From: Prorocentrum cordatum
Lineage: Eukaryota > Sar > Dinophyceae > Prorocentrales > Prorocentraceae
Reading direction: 5' to 3'
DNA length: 64,000 nt
NCBI GenBank assembly: GCA_963575745.1
Contig: CAUYUJ010016369.1
Location: forward strand, 107,001 to 171,000
Shown here: positions 10,080-20,039 of the stretch, one piece after another
Layout of the letters: every line of letters starts with the position of its first letter
Position numbering within the stretch: position 1 is the first letter of the stretch
Position numbers and translations under genes: made by a program
The notes under the pieces: generated by a model
What the model was told of the DNA's origin: nothing
What the model saw: the letters and a program-made list of their open reading frames with translations, nothing else
Database searches by the model: none

Positions 10080-12480
10080 CCAAACAGCTCAAGATGGCCT
10101 CCAAGACGGCCACGTTAGCCCAAGATGCCCTCCAAGTCCGCCCAAGATGGTCCAAGACGGCCTCATGACGGCCCAAGAGTCCAAGATATCTCCAAGTTCG
10201 CCCAAGAGGCCCCCAAGACGGCCCAATACGACCCAAGAGGCCTCCAAGATGTCCTCCAGGAGAATCCGAAGAGGCCAAAATCATTGATGATCTGAAAGGT
10301 TTTTGAAACATTTTGGCATGTGTCTCTTCTCGGCATTCCGACGGGTCAAGACGGCCCAAGGGGCCCCCAAGATCGCCCCAAGATCGCCCAAGAGGCCTCC
10401 AAGAGAGACCCTTGATGGCACAAGGGCCCCCAAGACGGCCCCAAGAGGGCCCCAAGAGGCCTCCAAGATGGCCACGATAGCCTCCAAGACGGCTAAGATG
10501 GCCCCAAGATGCCTCCAAAACAACCTAAGGTGCACCGAAGACGGCCTGAGATGGCCTCCAGATGGCCTGAGACGGCCCAAGAGGCCCCCAAGAGGCCTCC
10601 AAGACGGCCCAAGAGGCCTCCAAGAGGTCCTCCAGGAGTGCCTGACGAGACCAAAACCGTTGACGTTCCTTGGGTGTTTGAAGGATTTTGGTTCGGGCTT
10701 CTTCTCGACATTCCGACGCCTCAAGACGGCCCAAGAGGCCCCCAAGATCGCCCACGAGGCCTCCAAGATGGCCCTATGACGGCCCAAGAGGCCCCCAAGA
10801 CAGCCCCCAGAGGGCCCAAGGGGCCTCCAAGACTGCCAAAATGGCCTCCAAGAAAGCTAAGATGGCTCCCAGATGCCTCCAAAACGGCCCAAGATGCACC
10901 CACGACGACCTAAGATGGCCTCCAGATGGCCCAAGACAGCCCAAGAGGACCCGAAGAGGCCTCCAAGACAGCCCAAAAGGCGTCCAGGAGATCTTCCAGG
11001 AGGGCACGAAGAGGCCAAATTCATTGAGTGTCCTTAGGTTTTTGAAGGATGTTGGCATTTCTTCTTCTCTGCATTGCTTCTTCTCTGCACTCCGACGGCT
11101 CAAGACTGCCCAAGGGGCTCCCAAGATCGCCCAAGAGGCCTCCAAGATGGCCCATGACGGCCCCAAAGGCCCCCAAGATGGCCCCCAGAGGGCCCCAAAA
11201 CGGCCCAAGAGTCCTCCAAGACACCCAAGATGGCTTCTAAGAACCGCTGATATGCCCCAAGAAGGCCCCAAGACGACACAGACAGGCCCCCAAGACGGCA
11301 TCCGACGGCGTCAGGCAAGCCAGGAACGCCCTGAGACTGCCAAAGAGCCCCCCAAGACGCCCCCAAAGGCCTCCAAAAAACCCTCCAAGAGGCCCCCAGG
11401 AAGCTCCCAGGAGGCCCCAAGAGTGCCCCAAGAGGCGCCCGAGAGGCCTCCTCCTCCTCCTCCTCCTCCTCTTCCTCCTCTTCCTCCTCCTCTTTTTTCC
11501 TCATCCTCCCCCTCCTCCTCTTCTTGCCCCCCCATGCGTTCCCCGACGTCTTTCCAAACCGACTCGGGGAACAACTGGCCCGACAGCTTGGCCAAGCTCT
11601 GGCCCAGCTGTCGGCCACAGAGGCGCTTCCAAAGGGGCAGGGGGCGGCGGTGTTTCGCCGTAGGCGTCTTCGGTCCACCGCCCCCCTGCCGATTCATCGC
11701 AGGGGTGCCTGGCGTGCTGGGCCCTGTCGGTGTTGGTTTTGGTTCCTTTTCCAAAAGGGCTCCCCCTGGGGCGTCGGCCCGTCCCGCCAGCTGCCTGCCT
11801 CGTCGGCTGCTTCACTCAAGATGGCCCAAGATGGCCCCCAAGCCGGCCAGTATGGCCTCCAAGGCAGCTAAGATGGCCGCAAGACGCCTCCAAGACGGCC
11901 CAAGATGCACCCAAAACGACCTAAGATAGCCTGAAGATGGCCCAAGACGGCCTAATAGGCTTCCAAGAGGCCCCCAAAGAGGTCTCCAAGAGGCCTCCAA
12001 GAGGTCATCCAGAAAGGCCCGAAGAGGCCAAACTCATTGATTTTCCTTGGGCTGTTGACAGAATTTGGGGTTCGCGCCTTTTCGGCCTTCCGACGGCCCC
12101 AGACGGCCCAAGAGGCCCCCAAAGTCGCCCTAGAGGCCTCCACGATGGCCCCAGAACGGCCCAAAAGGCCCCCACGACGGCCCCAATAAGGCCCTAAGAC
12201 GGCCCAAGAGGCCCCCGAGACGGCCCCAAGATGGCGCCAAGACGGCTCCAGAAGCCTGTAAGACGATCAAGATGGTCTCCAAAACGGCCAAGATGGCCTC
12301 AAAGATGCCTCCAAGACGGCCAAGATGACCTCCAAGACGGCCAAGATGGCCCCAAGATGCACCCAAGACGGCCCCAGATGGCCTGAAGATGGCCTTGGAC
12401 TGCCCAAGAGGCTCGCCAGAGGCCTCCAAGACGGCCCAAGACCCCTCCAAGACGTCCTCCAGGAGGCCCGAAAACTCGGA
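10080..12480. repeat. Degenerate CCAAGAGGCC / CCAAGATGGC array with longer-period units
   Basis: Short units of about 10-12 bp (CCAAGAGGCC, CCAAGACGGC, CCAAGATGGC) fill the stretch. Set into them is a longer unit: CCAGGAG...GAAGAGGCCAAA, a TTGATG/TTGAGTG segment, TTTTTGAA(A/G)G, and a TTCCGACGG box. It recurs near 10257, 10632, 10996 and 12010, the first three spaced about 365-375 bp. All six frames stay open for hundreds of codons (Pro/Arg/Lys on plus; Leu-Gly-Pro-Ser-Trp on minus), so the long frames here are repeat artefacts. A weaker, related array is at 53640-54150. Confidence 0.85.
11533..11815. repeat. Unique block within the array, duplicated at 12490-12660
   Basis: The segment starting GCGTTCCCCGACGTCTTTCC and running through GGCCACAGAGGCGCTTCC and GGGCAGGGGGCGGCGGTG recurs at 12510-12655 with CCACGCAGGCGCTTCC and AGGCAGGGGGCGGCGGTG. 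The later part (GGTTTTGGTTCCTTTTCCAAA) also resembles 9982-10010. These are segmental copies of a larger repeat of which the CCAAGAGGCC array is only a part. Confidence 0.65.
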
Positions 12481-12846
12481 AACCACCTGTTCCGATAGCT
12501 CGCCCGACTCCGTGTTCCCCGAAGGCTTTCAAAACCCACTCGGGGAACGCGTGGTCCGATAGCTTGGCCGAGCTCAAACCCAACTTTCGGCCACGCAGGC
12601 GCTTCCAAAAAGGCAGGGGGCGGCGGTGATTCGCTGTAGGCGTCTTCGATAACGCCGACGTCTCAATATGCGCTGATGATTCCGATTCGCCCCCGCATGA
12701 TGTTCCCATGTGCGCCATGGCAGCGCCGAGACGCACCGATGTGACTGTGCGATATCCCAGTATGATGGACAGGGGGCGGCGGCAAGGGGCGAAGCCCCCA
12801 ATGATGAAGACACGGCACACAAGGGCTGGGGAGCCAATCGTGAAAC

Positions 12847-12996
12847 CAAGAAGAATGCAGCAAACCGTGCCTGAACGTCCACGTTGAAGCTGCGGAGAAC
12901 GTCGGCCTGCAGCTCCTCAAGGGCGAGGGTGCCCAGCGATATGAGCAGCATGGCGAAGAGACTGAGCTGCGCCATCGGCAGCATGATGCCGCTCAC
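12847..12996 (-). CDS. Exon-like segment with a membrane helix, unrecognised
   Basis: The minus strand has TCTCCTCAG (plus 12997-13005), then 50 open codons starting VSGIMLPMAQLSLFAMLLIS and ending RSFNVDVQARFAAFFL, then a GTTTCA donor-like sequence. Residues 10-27 form a good transmembrane helix; the next 20 are amphipathic (ALEELQADVLRSF). The 150-bp length is a multiple of three. The frame stays open on both sides, but flanking sequence is Ser/Pro low complexity. This is one of the more convincing exon candidates. No family can be named. Confidence 0.4.
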
Positions 12997-13049
12997 CTGA
13001 GGAGAGAAGACGATTTTGGCGCAGGAGGCGAAGGCGACGGATGATGAGG

Positions 13050-13140
13050 ACGAGGGCCGGGCGAAGCACGAGGAGGAGGAAGAGGAGGGAGAGGAGGCTA
13101 TGACGGACGGTGGAGGGCGAGGGGGGAGATAGAGGATAGG
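13050..13140. repeat. Purine-rich GAGGA tract
   Basis: GAGGAGGAAGAGG-type sequence directly upstream (minus strand) of the 12847-12996 exon-like piece, where it would provide the pyrimidine-rich end of an intron. Confidence 0.5.
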
Positions 13141-13849
13141 GACGCCAGCAAGACTGTGGAGGAGGACGAGGGGGAGGACAGCAACGGCAGCCAGAAGAGA
13201 GAGGCGGAGGACGAGGAGAGGGAGGGATGCGGAGGGAGCCCAGATCCCAGGGCGGCTGCGCAGCGCGCTGCGCCCCCACGCGCGCAGAGCCCCCCGCGCT
13301 GCGCCCCCCCCCCCCCTCCCCCCCACCGCGAAGGCGCAGGCCCGCCGAGGAGGAGCGACGGCCCGAACGCCGGAGCAGGCACAACACCCGTGCCTTGCCT
13401 CCCGCACTCCGTGCCGCACTCCGCCAGCATCTCGGGTGCGAGGCAGCTCAGGGAAACAGCACCGCGAAGCCTCAGGCCAGCACGAGCTCCCGCAACACCA
13501 AGGCCACACCAACACGCCGCACCGCCCTGCCTCCACCAAAGAAAAGTGGGCAGGTTGCCGCACGCAAGACGCAGACCCACCCCAGCAGGGGCCGTGAAGG
13601 TTACCCCCTGCATCGGTAGGCGAAGACGATGAGCTCTTCCGCGTACCTCCCAGCCGCGCTCCCCGCGCGACGCGCCTGGGCTCCCGCGCTCTGCCTCGCG
13701 TCCCCCTTCCGCTCGAGGTTCGAGGCCGGCCCCACCCTCCGCAGGGCACCTCCTGCCTTTGGGTCGGCCGTCCCTCGGGGGATGTGGCGATCGCCGCCGC
13801 CATCCGGAACCAATCCGAAGAGGATGGGAGCGGCTGAGGGGGAGAGGGC

Positions 13850-14075
13850 GAGGAGGAGGAGGAGGAGGAGAATGGGGAGGAGGAGGAGGAGGAGAATGGG
13901 GTCGGATCATCTTCCCCGGCCCGACAAGGGAAAAGAAGGAGGAGGAGGAGGAAGAGGGACGAAGAGGAGGAAGAGGAGGAGGAGGAGGAGGAGGAGCAAG
14001 AGGAGGAGGAGGAGGAGGAGGAGGAGGAGGAGGAGGAGAAGAAGGCGGAAGAGGAGGCGGAGGAAGACAAGATTT
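13850..14075. repeat. (GGA)n microsatellite
   Basis: GGA/GAG/AGA triplets over about 225 bp with a short unique insert (GTCGGATCATCTTCCCCGGC, near 13900-13920). A CTC-rich mirror follows at 14170-14270. The long Ser, Arg and Gly frames here are not proteins. Confidence 0.9.
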
Positions 14076-14169
14076 GGAGGGCAGGGCGAATCTAATTGTT
14101 TCTCCCGGGCACCAGCATCAACAGCCGCCCCGAATACTCGATCATGACCGTGTCCTCGCCGGTTCTCTC

Positions 14170-14270
14170 CCTCCTTCTCCTCCTCCTCCTCCTCCTCCTG
14201 CTGCTCCTCTTCCTGCACCGCCTCGTCCTCCTCCTCCTCCTCCTCCTCCTCCTCCTCCCTGGCCCCCCGC
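14170..14270. repeat. (CTC)n microsatellite
   Basis: CTC/TCC triplets with a CTGCTGCTCC interruption. It is the pyrimidine counterpart of the GGA tract 100 bp upstream, so the pair could fold as an imperfect inverted repeat. Confidence 0.85.
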
Positions 14271-14535
14271 TCTCACCCTCCCTGATCCGTGGTCCCAGCG
14301 TGCTGCTCGTTACTGCCGTTGCTCTTCATATTCATCCTTTTCCCTCCTCCCTCTTCCTCCGGTTCCCTCCTCCGCCATTCCTCCTCATTCTCCCGCCGTC
14401 TCCTTCTCCCTCCCCCTCCCCCGTCTCTGCTCCCTGCTCCCTCTCCTCCCGAGGTTGAATGGGGTTGTCATGTGAGCTAATGCCATCCTGATCGTCCTGA
14501 CCCATGCCGCGCGAGGAGATGGGCGGGGTTTCCAA

Positions 14536-14772
14536 TCAATATGCGGAATAGCCGGGCAATTCCCAAACTGGCGGTTTCGCTAGGGGCATGCTCACAGAAT
14601 AAACACTTGGACCGACCCCAATAATGTCTTGAAGGGAGGGGCGCGGAGACCCGGTGGAAGGGTAAGAAAGGGTGGGGAAGAGGGGGGACGGGTGAGGGAG
14701 CAAGGGCAGGTGAGAGCAGAACGCACGGGCAACATATACACACAATAGATCTCTGCCGCGGATCAGCGGCAT
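14536..14772 (-). CDS. Small ORF downstream of a spliced-leader relic, unrecognised
   Basis: A 78-codon minus-strand frame, MPLIRGRDLLCVYVARAFCS and on, ends LAKPPVWELPGYSAY. It lies 27 bases downstream of the leader-like sequence at 14799-14819. The ATG directly after the leader opens only 11 codons (MSFFLVRHGCR), so the start at 14772 is the first with a usable frame. The middle is Pro/Ser-rich and may be noncoding. If the leader is a retroposed relic, this could be the remnant of an inserted cDNA. Confidence 0.25.
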   Translation of the reverse strand: MPLIRGRDLLCVYVARAFCSHLPLLPHPSPLFPTLSYPSTGSPRPSLQDIIGVGPSVYSVSMPLAKPPVWELPGYSAY

Positions 14773-14798
14773 CCGTGTCTCACCAAGAAGAAACTCAT

Positions 14799-14819
14799 GT
14801 TGAGCCAGAATGGTTACGG
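14799..14819 (-). other. Dinoflagellate spliced-leader (DinoSL) relic
   Basis: The minus strand reads CCGTAACCATTCTGGCTCAA plus one C. The dinoflagellate 22-base leader is CCGTAGCCATTTTGGCTCAA plus G, after one variable base; 18 of 21 positions agree. An ATG follows at once (14798-14796). Leaders are added to mRNA by trans-splicing, so a genomic copy that is not followed by the GT donor of an SL RNA gene is the mark of a retroposed mRNA. The 5' variable base here is C. Confidence 0.65.
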
Positions 14820-14915
14820 GTATGTGTGGAACCCTTTGTGTTGGGAACCCTATGTGTGGACCCTATGAGTGGGACCCTGTGTGTGTGGAGCCCTATGCGT
14901 GTAACCACTTGTGTG
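14816..14915. repeat. Tandem GGAACCCTATGTGTG-like repeat
   Basis: About six imperfect units of 13-20 bp: GGAACCCTTTGTGTT, GGAACCCTATGTGTG, GGACCCTATGAGTG, GGACCCTGTGTGTGT, GGAGCCCTATGCGTG. It abuts the spliced-leader relic. Confidence 0.7.
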
Positions 14916-14929
14916 CCACCCACCGCGGC

Positions 14930-15560
14930 CCCCCCCGCGGAAACCACCGCGAGACCCATCTCACAACATGCCGCAAAAACCCTCAGCGTAACCGACCGCG
15001 CCAAACGGTAACGGCGGACTCTGGCCCTGAACGAAGGGCGGATGCCTGCCGCGCAAACCACCACGTTCCTGTCCATGATGGGACCTCTGCAGACCAGGCC
15101 AGATCCATGCAACACCAGATAGAAACCTGTAAAGGCAAACGCTGTTTAGGGAGTGTGTGGGTGTGTACGTGTGTGCGTGAGTGTTTCTGTGCGTTTGCGT
15201 GGGGTCCTGTGTGCATGCGTGTGGAAGCGTTGCGCGCGCGTGTAGTCCCACGTTTGCCACATCAACGCGCATACCACTGCGCAACAGAACGCACACCGAA
15301 CATCCCATCACACAGATCGTGGCGCAAACCCTCCGCGTTCTGCACGATCCATCGCGAACCCACCGCGCAACTCACCGCGCAACCGCACGGCGGCAACTAC
15401 CGAAACCACTGCACATCGGCGCACACGGACCGTTGCACACCGCGCAACCCACCGCACAGCCCCATAACGACGACTGCCACATACCAGCGCGCAAGGCCAC
15501 AAGTGTCAAGCAAGAATCCCTCAGTGCAAAACTGTTTGGGGAACGTACGCACCAATGATA
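14930..15560. other. ACCGCGCAAC-rich degenerate repeat region, no gene
   Basis: Recurring CACCGCG, ACCGCGCAAC and CCACCGCG motifs plus a GTGTGTGCGTGAGTG stretch (15157-15235). No frame looks coding; the open frames follow the repeat composition. Confidence 0.5.
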
Positions 15561-15876
15561 GCCCGTAAACACCTTCCAATCCTTCTCTTCCTTCCAATCC
15601 TCCTCTTCTTCCTCTCGCTGCTCCCGATGCCCCACAACACCTCCTCAGCCTTAGAATGGCCCAGAACTCCCCCACGAAACCTATTTTAACAAATCTCCCA
15701 AGACCCCCTGAATCTAGACAGTTAACAATATTGATCGTCCCCGTTCCTCATCTTCTCTATCCTCGTCCTCCTCGTCTTCCGTTTCCTCTTAATTTTGCCT
15801 CCACCTCTTTCAACCTCCTCCTACCTTCTCCCTCCTCTTTTCCTCCCTCCGCCTCCCTCGTCCTCAGCATCACTCG

Positions 15877-15979
15877 TCACTCCTCGACAGCGGTCATACC
15901 GCGCCAAATGCGTGACAGCATCCCGAACTTCAGAATGCTAGCCATGACCACGCACATCACGGCCCCGATCTGGGATAGC
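15877..15979 (-). CDS. Exon-like segment, hydrophobic, unrecognised
   Basis: The minus strand has two CCCAG acceptor-like sites (before 15979 and before 15969). The frame reads IGAVMCVVMASILKFGMLSR, then IWRGMTAVEE and TGA at 15877-15879. It would encode one membrane-spanning or membrane-surface helix followed by a basic/acidic tail. It is short but quite unlike the TCC-rich sequence on both sides. It may be a terminal exon or have a donor near its acidic end. Confidence 0.35.
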
Positions 15980-16456
15980 CTGGGCACGGCGAGACGAGTT
16001 GGGGGAGGAGGGGGAAGAAGAAAGAGTACGTTGCATGACGGGGATGGTATGGGGGGAGGTAGGGTTAATAGGCGGTTGTGGGATGAGATGGTGGAGGAGG
16101 AGGCGGAACAGCGATGACCAGGAGAAGGGGGGTTGAATACGGATGTAGAAGAGAAGAGGGACAGAGGGCGGGGAGGAGGGCAGGGGATGGGAGAGACGAG
16201 TGCGGAAGGGCGGGGGGGTCATAATTTTGCTCGATGGTCTGTCGACCAAGGGAAACCCCACGAACCCCGCAGGCCCCGCGAACCATCGAGCCCTCGGGGG
16301 GCCCCTGCGGCGCGGCCCCGGGCGCACGAGCAGGCCGGCGCTGGAACTCTCGCACGCCTGGCTCAACTCGTGCCAACCGCGGAACCTCCGAGAGCCATGC
16401 CTTTCCGGCGCCGCTTCCCGTTCCGCCACGTGCTCAGCTCTGGCGCAACGCTCTGT

Positions 16457-17333
16457 TCACGCCTGGGCCGCGTGGCTCCGGGAGCGGCGCGTGGCGCGGA
16501 ATTCCGCGAGGCCCAGCCATGGGATGCCGATCTGCTCCCACGCATACCACGTGGCCTTGCGAACGCACGAACCACACGAGCCAGCCTTCTCGAACGAATC
16601 TCCTCCTGCTGCCGAGTGCACCGTCTCCGACGAGTCCGCCTTCTCCGACGATTCGGCATTCTCCGACTTGTCTGCCTTCCTCGACACAACCACCGTCCCT
16701 GGCGATTTCGCTTTCTCGCACGCATGTCCCTTCTCCACGCGGCTCGCTTTCTCCGACGAGTCCTCCTTCCCCGACGAGTCCGCCTCCTCGAGCGGAACTC
16801 CCGTCTCTTCCGAATGAGTCTTATCCGACGGGCCCGCCTTGTCCGACGAGTCGTTCTGCTTCTCCGAAAGATCAGCCTTTTTCCGACGAGTCCGTCGTCT
16901 TCTCGATTGAGTCTCTGTGCGTTTCCGAATTGACCTTCTCCGACGAGCCAACCTTCTGCGACGCGTCGTCCGTGTCGTCGGGCAACTCCGCTTTTTCCGA
17001 ACGGGTCGCCCTTCTCGTCAGCGCACGCATTCTCAGACGAGTCCGCCTTCCCTGGCGAGTTCTCCTTCTCCGTAGAGTCGCCCGCCTTTTCCGACAGATC
17101 CGCCGTCTCCGACCAGTCAGCTTTTTCGCAGGACTGCTTCTTCTACTTCCCGCACTCGCTGGTCACATCGGTGCAGATGTTGGCGGAGGGTTCCGTCCTC
17201 GCCTGCACCGATGCCGTCCAAGGCTGAACCTGCTCCCAGGCGTCGCTGCTGCCAGAGACGCCCTGCGCCAGGGCGAGCCAGTCGATCGCCGCCTTGCGGC
17301 AGGTGGCGAGGCGCAAACGCCTCTGCGCGCCGC
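16457..17333 (-). CDS. Hexapeptide-repeat (E-K-A-D-S-S) protein region, broken frames
   Basis: After a possible acceptor (CGCGCAG before about 17325) the minus strand reads LATCRKAAIDWLALAQGVSG, then ICTDVTSECGK and an in-frame TAG (17143-17145). The same frame continues CEKADWSETADLSEKAGDST. Repeats of the hexapeptide EKADSS, encoded by an 18-bp tandem unit, run with one frame change (about 16980) and a TGA (about 16877) to 16610. A conserved-looking tail follows (GSCVRKATWYAWEQIGIPW, then LGLAEF, about 16500-16570). The repeats are charged and probably disordered. Real exons with a decayed or frame-shifting repeat core seem most likely; no family is recognised. Confidence 0.35.
16590..17135. 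repeat. 18-bp minisatellite (TCCGACGAGTCCGCCTTC)
   Basis: Units of TCCGACGAGTCCGCCTTC and close variants recur about 25-30 times; the best copies are at 16625-16680, 16755-16800 and 17030-17110. The period of 18 keeps the codon phase within blocks and gives the E-K-A-D-S-S hexapeptide on the minus strand. Divergence between units is high. Confidence 0.75.
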
Positions 17334-17489
17334 GGCGGCTGCGCCCTCACCTCTGGGGGCCCACAAGTCGAAATCAGGTCGGCGCCCGACCAGCGCATGT
17401 TGCCCGCGCCCGTGCGGCGGACTGCGCGCTGGGCGCCCAGCTGATTGAGCCAGCGCCTTGTGAATGGGGGGGGGGACAGGGAGAGGAAT

Positions 17490-17540
17490 GATGAGGAGGA
17501 GGAGGAGGAGGAGGAGGAGGAGGAGGAGGAGGAGGAGGAC
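17490..17540. repeat. (GGA)n microsatellite
   Basis: About 17 GGA/GAG triplets directly upstream (minus strand) of the hexapeptide-region exons. Confidence 0.95.
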
Positions 17541-17594
17541 CCGCACTCGTTCTGCCTGATGAGTCGGCGGCGAGCGAGCGGGGGTAGTGAGAAA

Positions 17595-17745
17595 GAGAGG
17601 GCCTTCTCAGAATGCGGCGTGACTTCTCAGAAGCCCTTGCGCCTTCTGAGAATTTGTTCGTGTCTTCGGGGAAGGCTTAGAAAACTTCTCAGAAGGCCGG
17701 GGGACTTCCGAGCCTTCTAAGAAGGCCCACCCCTTCTCACTTCCC
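17595..17745. repeat. Cluster of CTTCTCAGAAG / TTCTGAGAA motifs
   Basis: At least six copies of a near-palindromic motif (CTTCTCAGAA, CCTTCTGAGAA, CCTTCTAAGAAGG) lie within 150 bp, separated by 10-20 bp. A second, smaller cluster is at 34980-35105. It could be a degenerate tandem repeat or a protein-binding cluster. Confidence 0.55.
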
Positions 17746-17749
17746 CCCC

Positions 17750-18335
17750 GGGCTTGCCGCTGAGAAAGGGGGTGGAGGTGGACGAGGGAAGACGGAGGAG
17801 ATTGGGAACCATGTTGAAGAGGAACGGACGGCGCGCACAGGATGCAATTTGGAGGAGGAGCGGGATGACGAAGTGGGATGCTGGAGTGGGGTGAGGGTGG
17901 TGGCGGGGAAAATGAAACGAAGGCGGAGGGAGAAGGAGACGGGAATGAGGACGCGAGAAGGAGTGGAGGAGGGAAGGAGAGAGGGCGAGGATGAGGACGA
18001 TTTCGCACTTAACTGAAATACGATGGATACCGATTCAACATTTGCGGCTGGAGACGACACGGATGGCTGCCCAAACAATACAATGGTCAGTTCCTTAAGC
18101 GGCTGATGGCCGAACACAGTCGATAAGTTTCGAGGCAGCTCCATCGAAGCTGAGAACCCCCCCCTGCTGGCTTCCCCCTCGCCCTCTGAAGGCACATAAT
18201 TTCAACTAACACATACGACAACATTTGTCCCTGCCTCATTCCCACCCCGAAAGCACCCCCTCATGTACTCTGCATAACGAATGCAAGTGCAACCTTCGGT
18301 TTGCGATGGCCTGGACTGGCAACACATATGTAAAA
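17750..18335. other. Purine-rich, then unique sequence, no supported gene
   Basis: 17760-18000 is GA-rich (GGAGGGAAGG type). 18000-18335 is unique and AT-richer, with no coding-like frame. Confidence 0.4.
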
Positions 18336-18339
18336 ACGT

Positions 18340-18597
18340 GTGTCAACTTACTTACACAAACACAGACGCGAATCTAGTAAGTACACATACGCTCTAAGGG
18401 TCCTGGCTCCCAGGGTGATGATGTCTGCGCGGTCGACCGCCGACAAAGGGTTCTCCCAGACCCGCTCCACGACCATCAACCTCCGGCAACAAGAGGAGGG
18501 TGAGGACAAGCAAAATGTTGAGGTGCAGAAGGAAAAGGCGGATAACGATGACGAGGATGACGTACTTTCGATTGATTTGTTACGTTTCGCTCGTTAG
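18340..18597 (+). CDS. Small acidic-tailed ORF, hypothetical
   Basis: 85 codons from ATG. The N-terminus is basic (MSTYLHKHRRESSKYTYALR); the C-terminus is acidic (KADNDDEDDVLSIDLLRFAR). Composition is coding-like and there is no repeat beneath it. Whether it is a gene or an exon is unknown; no family is recognised. Confidence 0.3.
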   Translation: MSTYLHKHRRESSKYTYALRVLAPRVMMSARSTADKGFSQTRSTTINLRQQEEGEDKQNVEVQKEKADNDDEDDVLSIDLLRFAR

Positions 18598-18744
18598 GGT
18601 GCTTCTTGGAGCGGCAGCGTCGCCACTGCTGGATTGGTCATGGACCAACGAGAAAGGGTAACATAACCTCGTAGTTTTCGGCGCCCCTAAGAATGGCGAC
18701 AAAGATGTGTACGACGGTAGTGACGAAACTGACGTGACAACTCA

Positions 18745-18975
18745 GGATTACGCGCGGAAGAGGGCGGTGGCAGCAGCTATGACGACGCGGAGCTGGACGA
18801 CTCTGAACGGACTGGCACCGATCGAACAGAGACCGAACGGCTTGATGAGCACGAGCTGTCACGCATGGTCGGGGAGGAGCCACGAGAGCATTATGGCGAG
18901 GGCATCGATTCCGGAGGATTCAGGAGAAATTCTAGGCCGGGCCTTCGCCGTCGTGTTCAGCGCGATGGAGGCTGA
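18745..18975 (+). CDS. Acidic exon-like segment, hypothetical
   Basis: An ACTCAG acceptor-like site precedes 18745. The frame reads YDDAELDDSERTGTDRTETE, then RLDEHELSRMVGEEPREHYG, and a basic end (GFRRNSRPGLRRRVQRDGG) before TGA at 18973-18975. The frame is open back to 18733 without an ATG. It is charged and probably disordered. It may be joined to the 18340-18597 ORF, whose C-terminus is also acidic. Another frame here (18707-19045) has an ATG and is also open, so the choice is uncertain. Confidence 0.3.
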   Translation, partial: GLRAEEGGGSSYDDAELDDSERTGTDRTETERLDEHELSRMVGEEPREHYGEGIDSGGFRRNSRPGLRRRVQRDGG

Positions 18976-19049
18976 TATCGACCGCTTTGATCTTGAACGA
19001 GCGGCCATGAAGCGCGAGGATGAATCTGCTGCACAACAAAGCTAGACTA

Positions 19050-20035
19050 GCAATTGCGACGACAACCCCGTGAATACCTCGTTTTCCACCCCTATCGCAT
19101 TTCTCGACCGCGTGAGCAGACGTCGGAGGTCCCATACGTGTACATGTGTTTTATATTCCCGTACATCAGTCGGACTAAAGTGCTAGGAAGGTAGCCACCG
19201 TACATCAAATTAAACGCACATTGTCTGTTCCAAGCTATGGAAGAGCCTTGGGCAAAAACGTCGCCGATCATCTGGAAGAAACAATGTCATGTGGCAAGGG
19301 GAACGGATCGATGTCCAATGCAATCCGTAATATTGACCGACATGCGCAAATGCAATGTGCGCGGGCTGCGAGAGCGTAGCAGTTCCGAACCAGCGTGGGC
19401 CCGCTCGGGGTTCAACGCATTTCAGGCTCGACCAGTCGCGTCCAAATTGCGTCCAAGTCACGCCAGGCGAATTGCAATCACATGTAGTTGGCGCGGGAGG
19501 GGGAGCGAGCTGGAGAAATGCTGCCAATGACAATGACCGAAGAGGGCGGAGGACGATGATGAGATGGCAAACCACCCTCGCTCAATGTTCCCCGAATGTG
19601 TCGCGTTTCCTTCTCGCCCTCAATCTCAATCGGGGCCGCGCTGGTTCGGACCCGCCACAGTCTCGCGAATGGGACGGGGCACCGAATGGCCACCAGCTCC
19701 CTGAGCTTTGCCAAGTGTATTTGTTCTGCAGCTTGACGGTGCCCCCTGTCCTGTCTGCGTGCCGTCTACTCGTCCGCCACATCCTCGTGTTACCGCGCAT
19801 CCTCCTCCTGGAATTCCCCCCATTGAGCCTCGCCTTGCCGAGAGCTTGTCACGGGCGCCATGAATGCACCGACTGGGCCTGGGGCGCCTCGCGACACCGA
19901 TGGGCGACAAATGCTCGCCGCGCAGATCGTGGTCAGAAAACGGCGTCACGTTTAGCATCGGCCCCTTTCAAGCATTGGCCTTCCGCCTGCCCCTGGCCCC
20001 GCCCCCTGCCCTTCCCAATCCCAGATAAATCTGTT
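19050..20035. other. Unique sequence, no gene supported
   Basis: Several 70-120 codon frames overlap on both strands, none with a motif or clearly coding composition. No repeat array. Confidence 0.35.
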
Positions 20036-20039
20036 TACG

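Noticed and set aside
10688-11929. 413-codon plus-strand frame, and minus-strand frames with Leu-Gly-Pro-Ser-Trp repeats
   Set aside because: All frames across the CCAAGAGGCC array are open, so openness carries no information. No start, end or conserved domain supports a gene.
12574-14070. 498-codon minus-strand frame beginning with long Ser runs
   Set aside because: The Ser, Pro and Leu runs come from GGA/CTC microsatellites. Only the 50-codon piece at 12847-12996 looks like protein and is listed separately.
14816-14915. Telomere-like ACCCTA repeat
   Set aside because: CCCTATGTGTGG-type units resemble but do not match the TTTAGGG repeat expected for dinoflagellate telomeres, and spacing is irregular.
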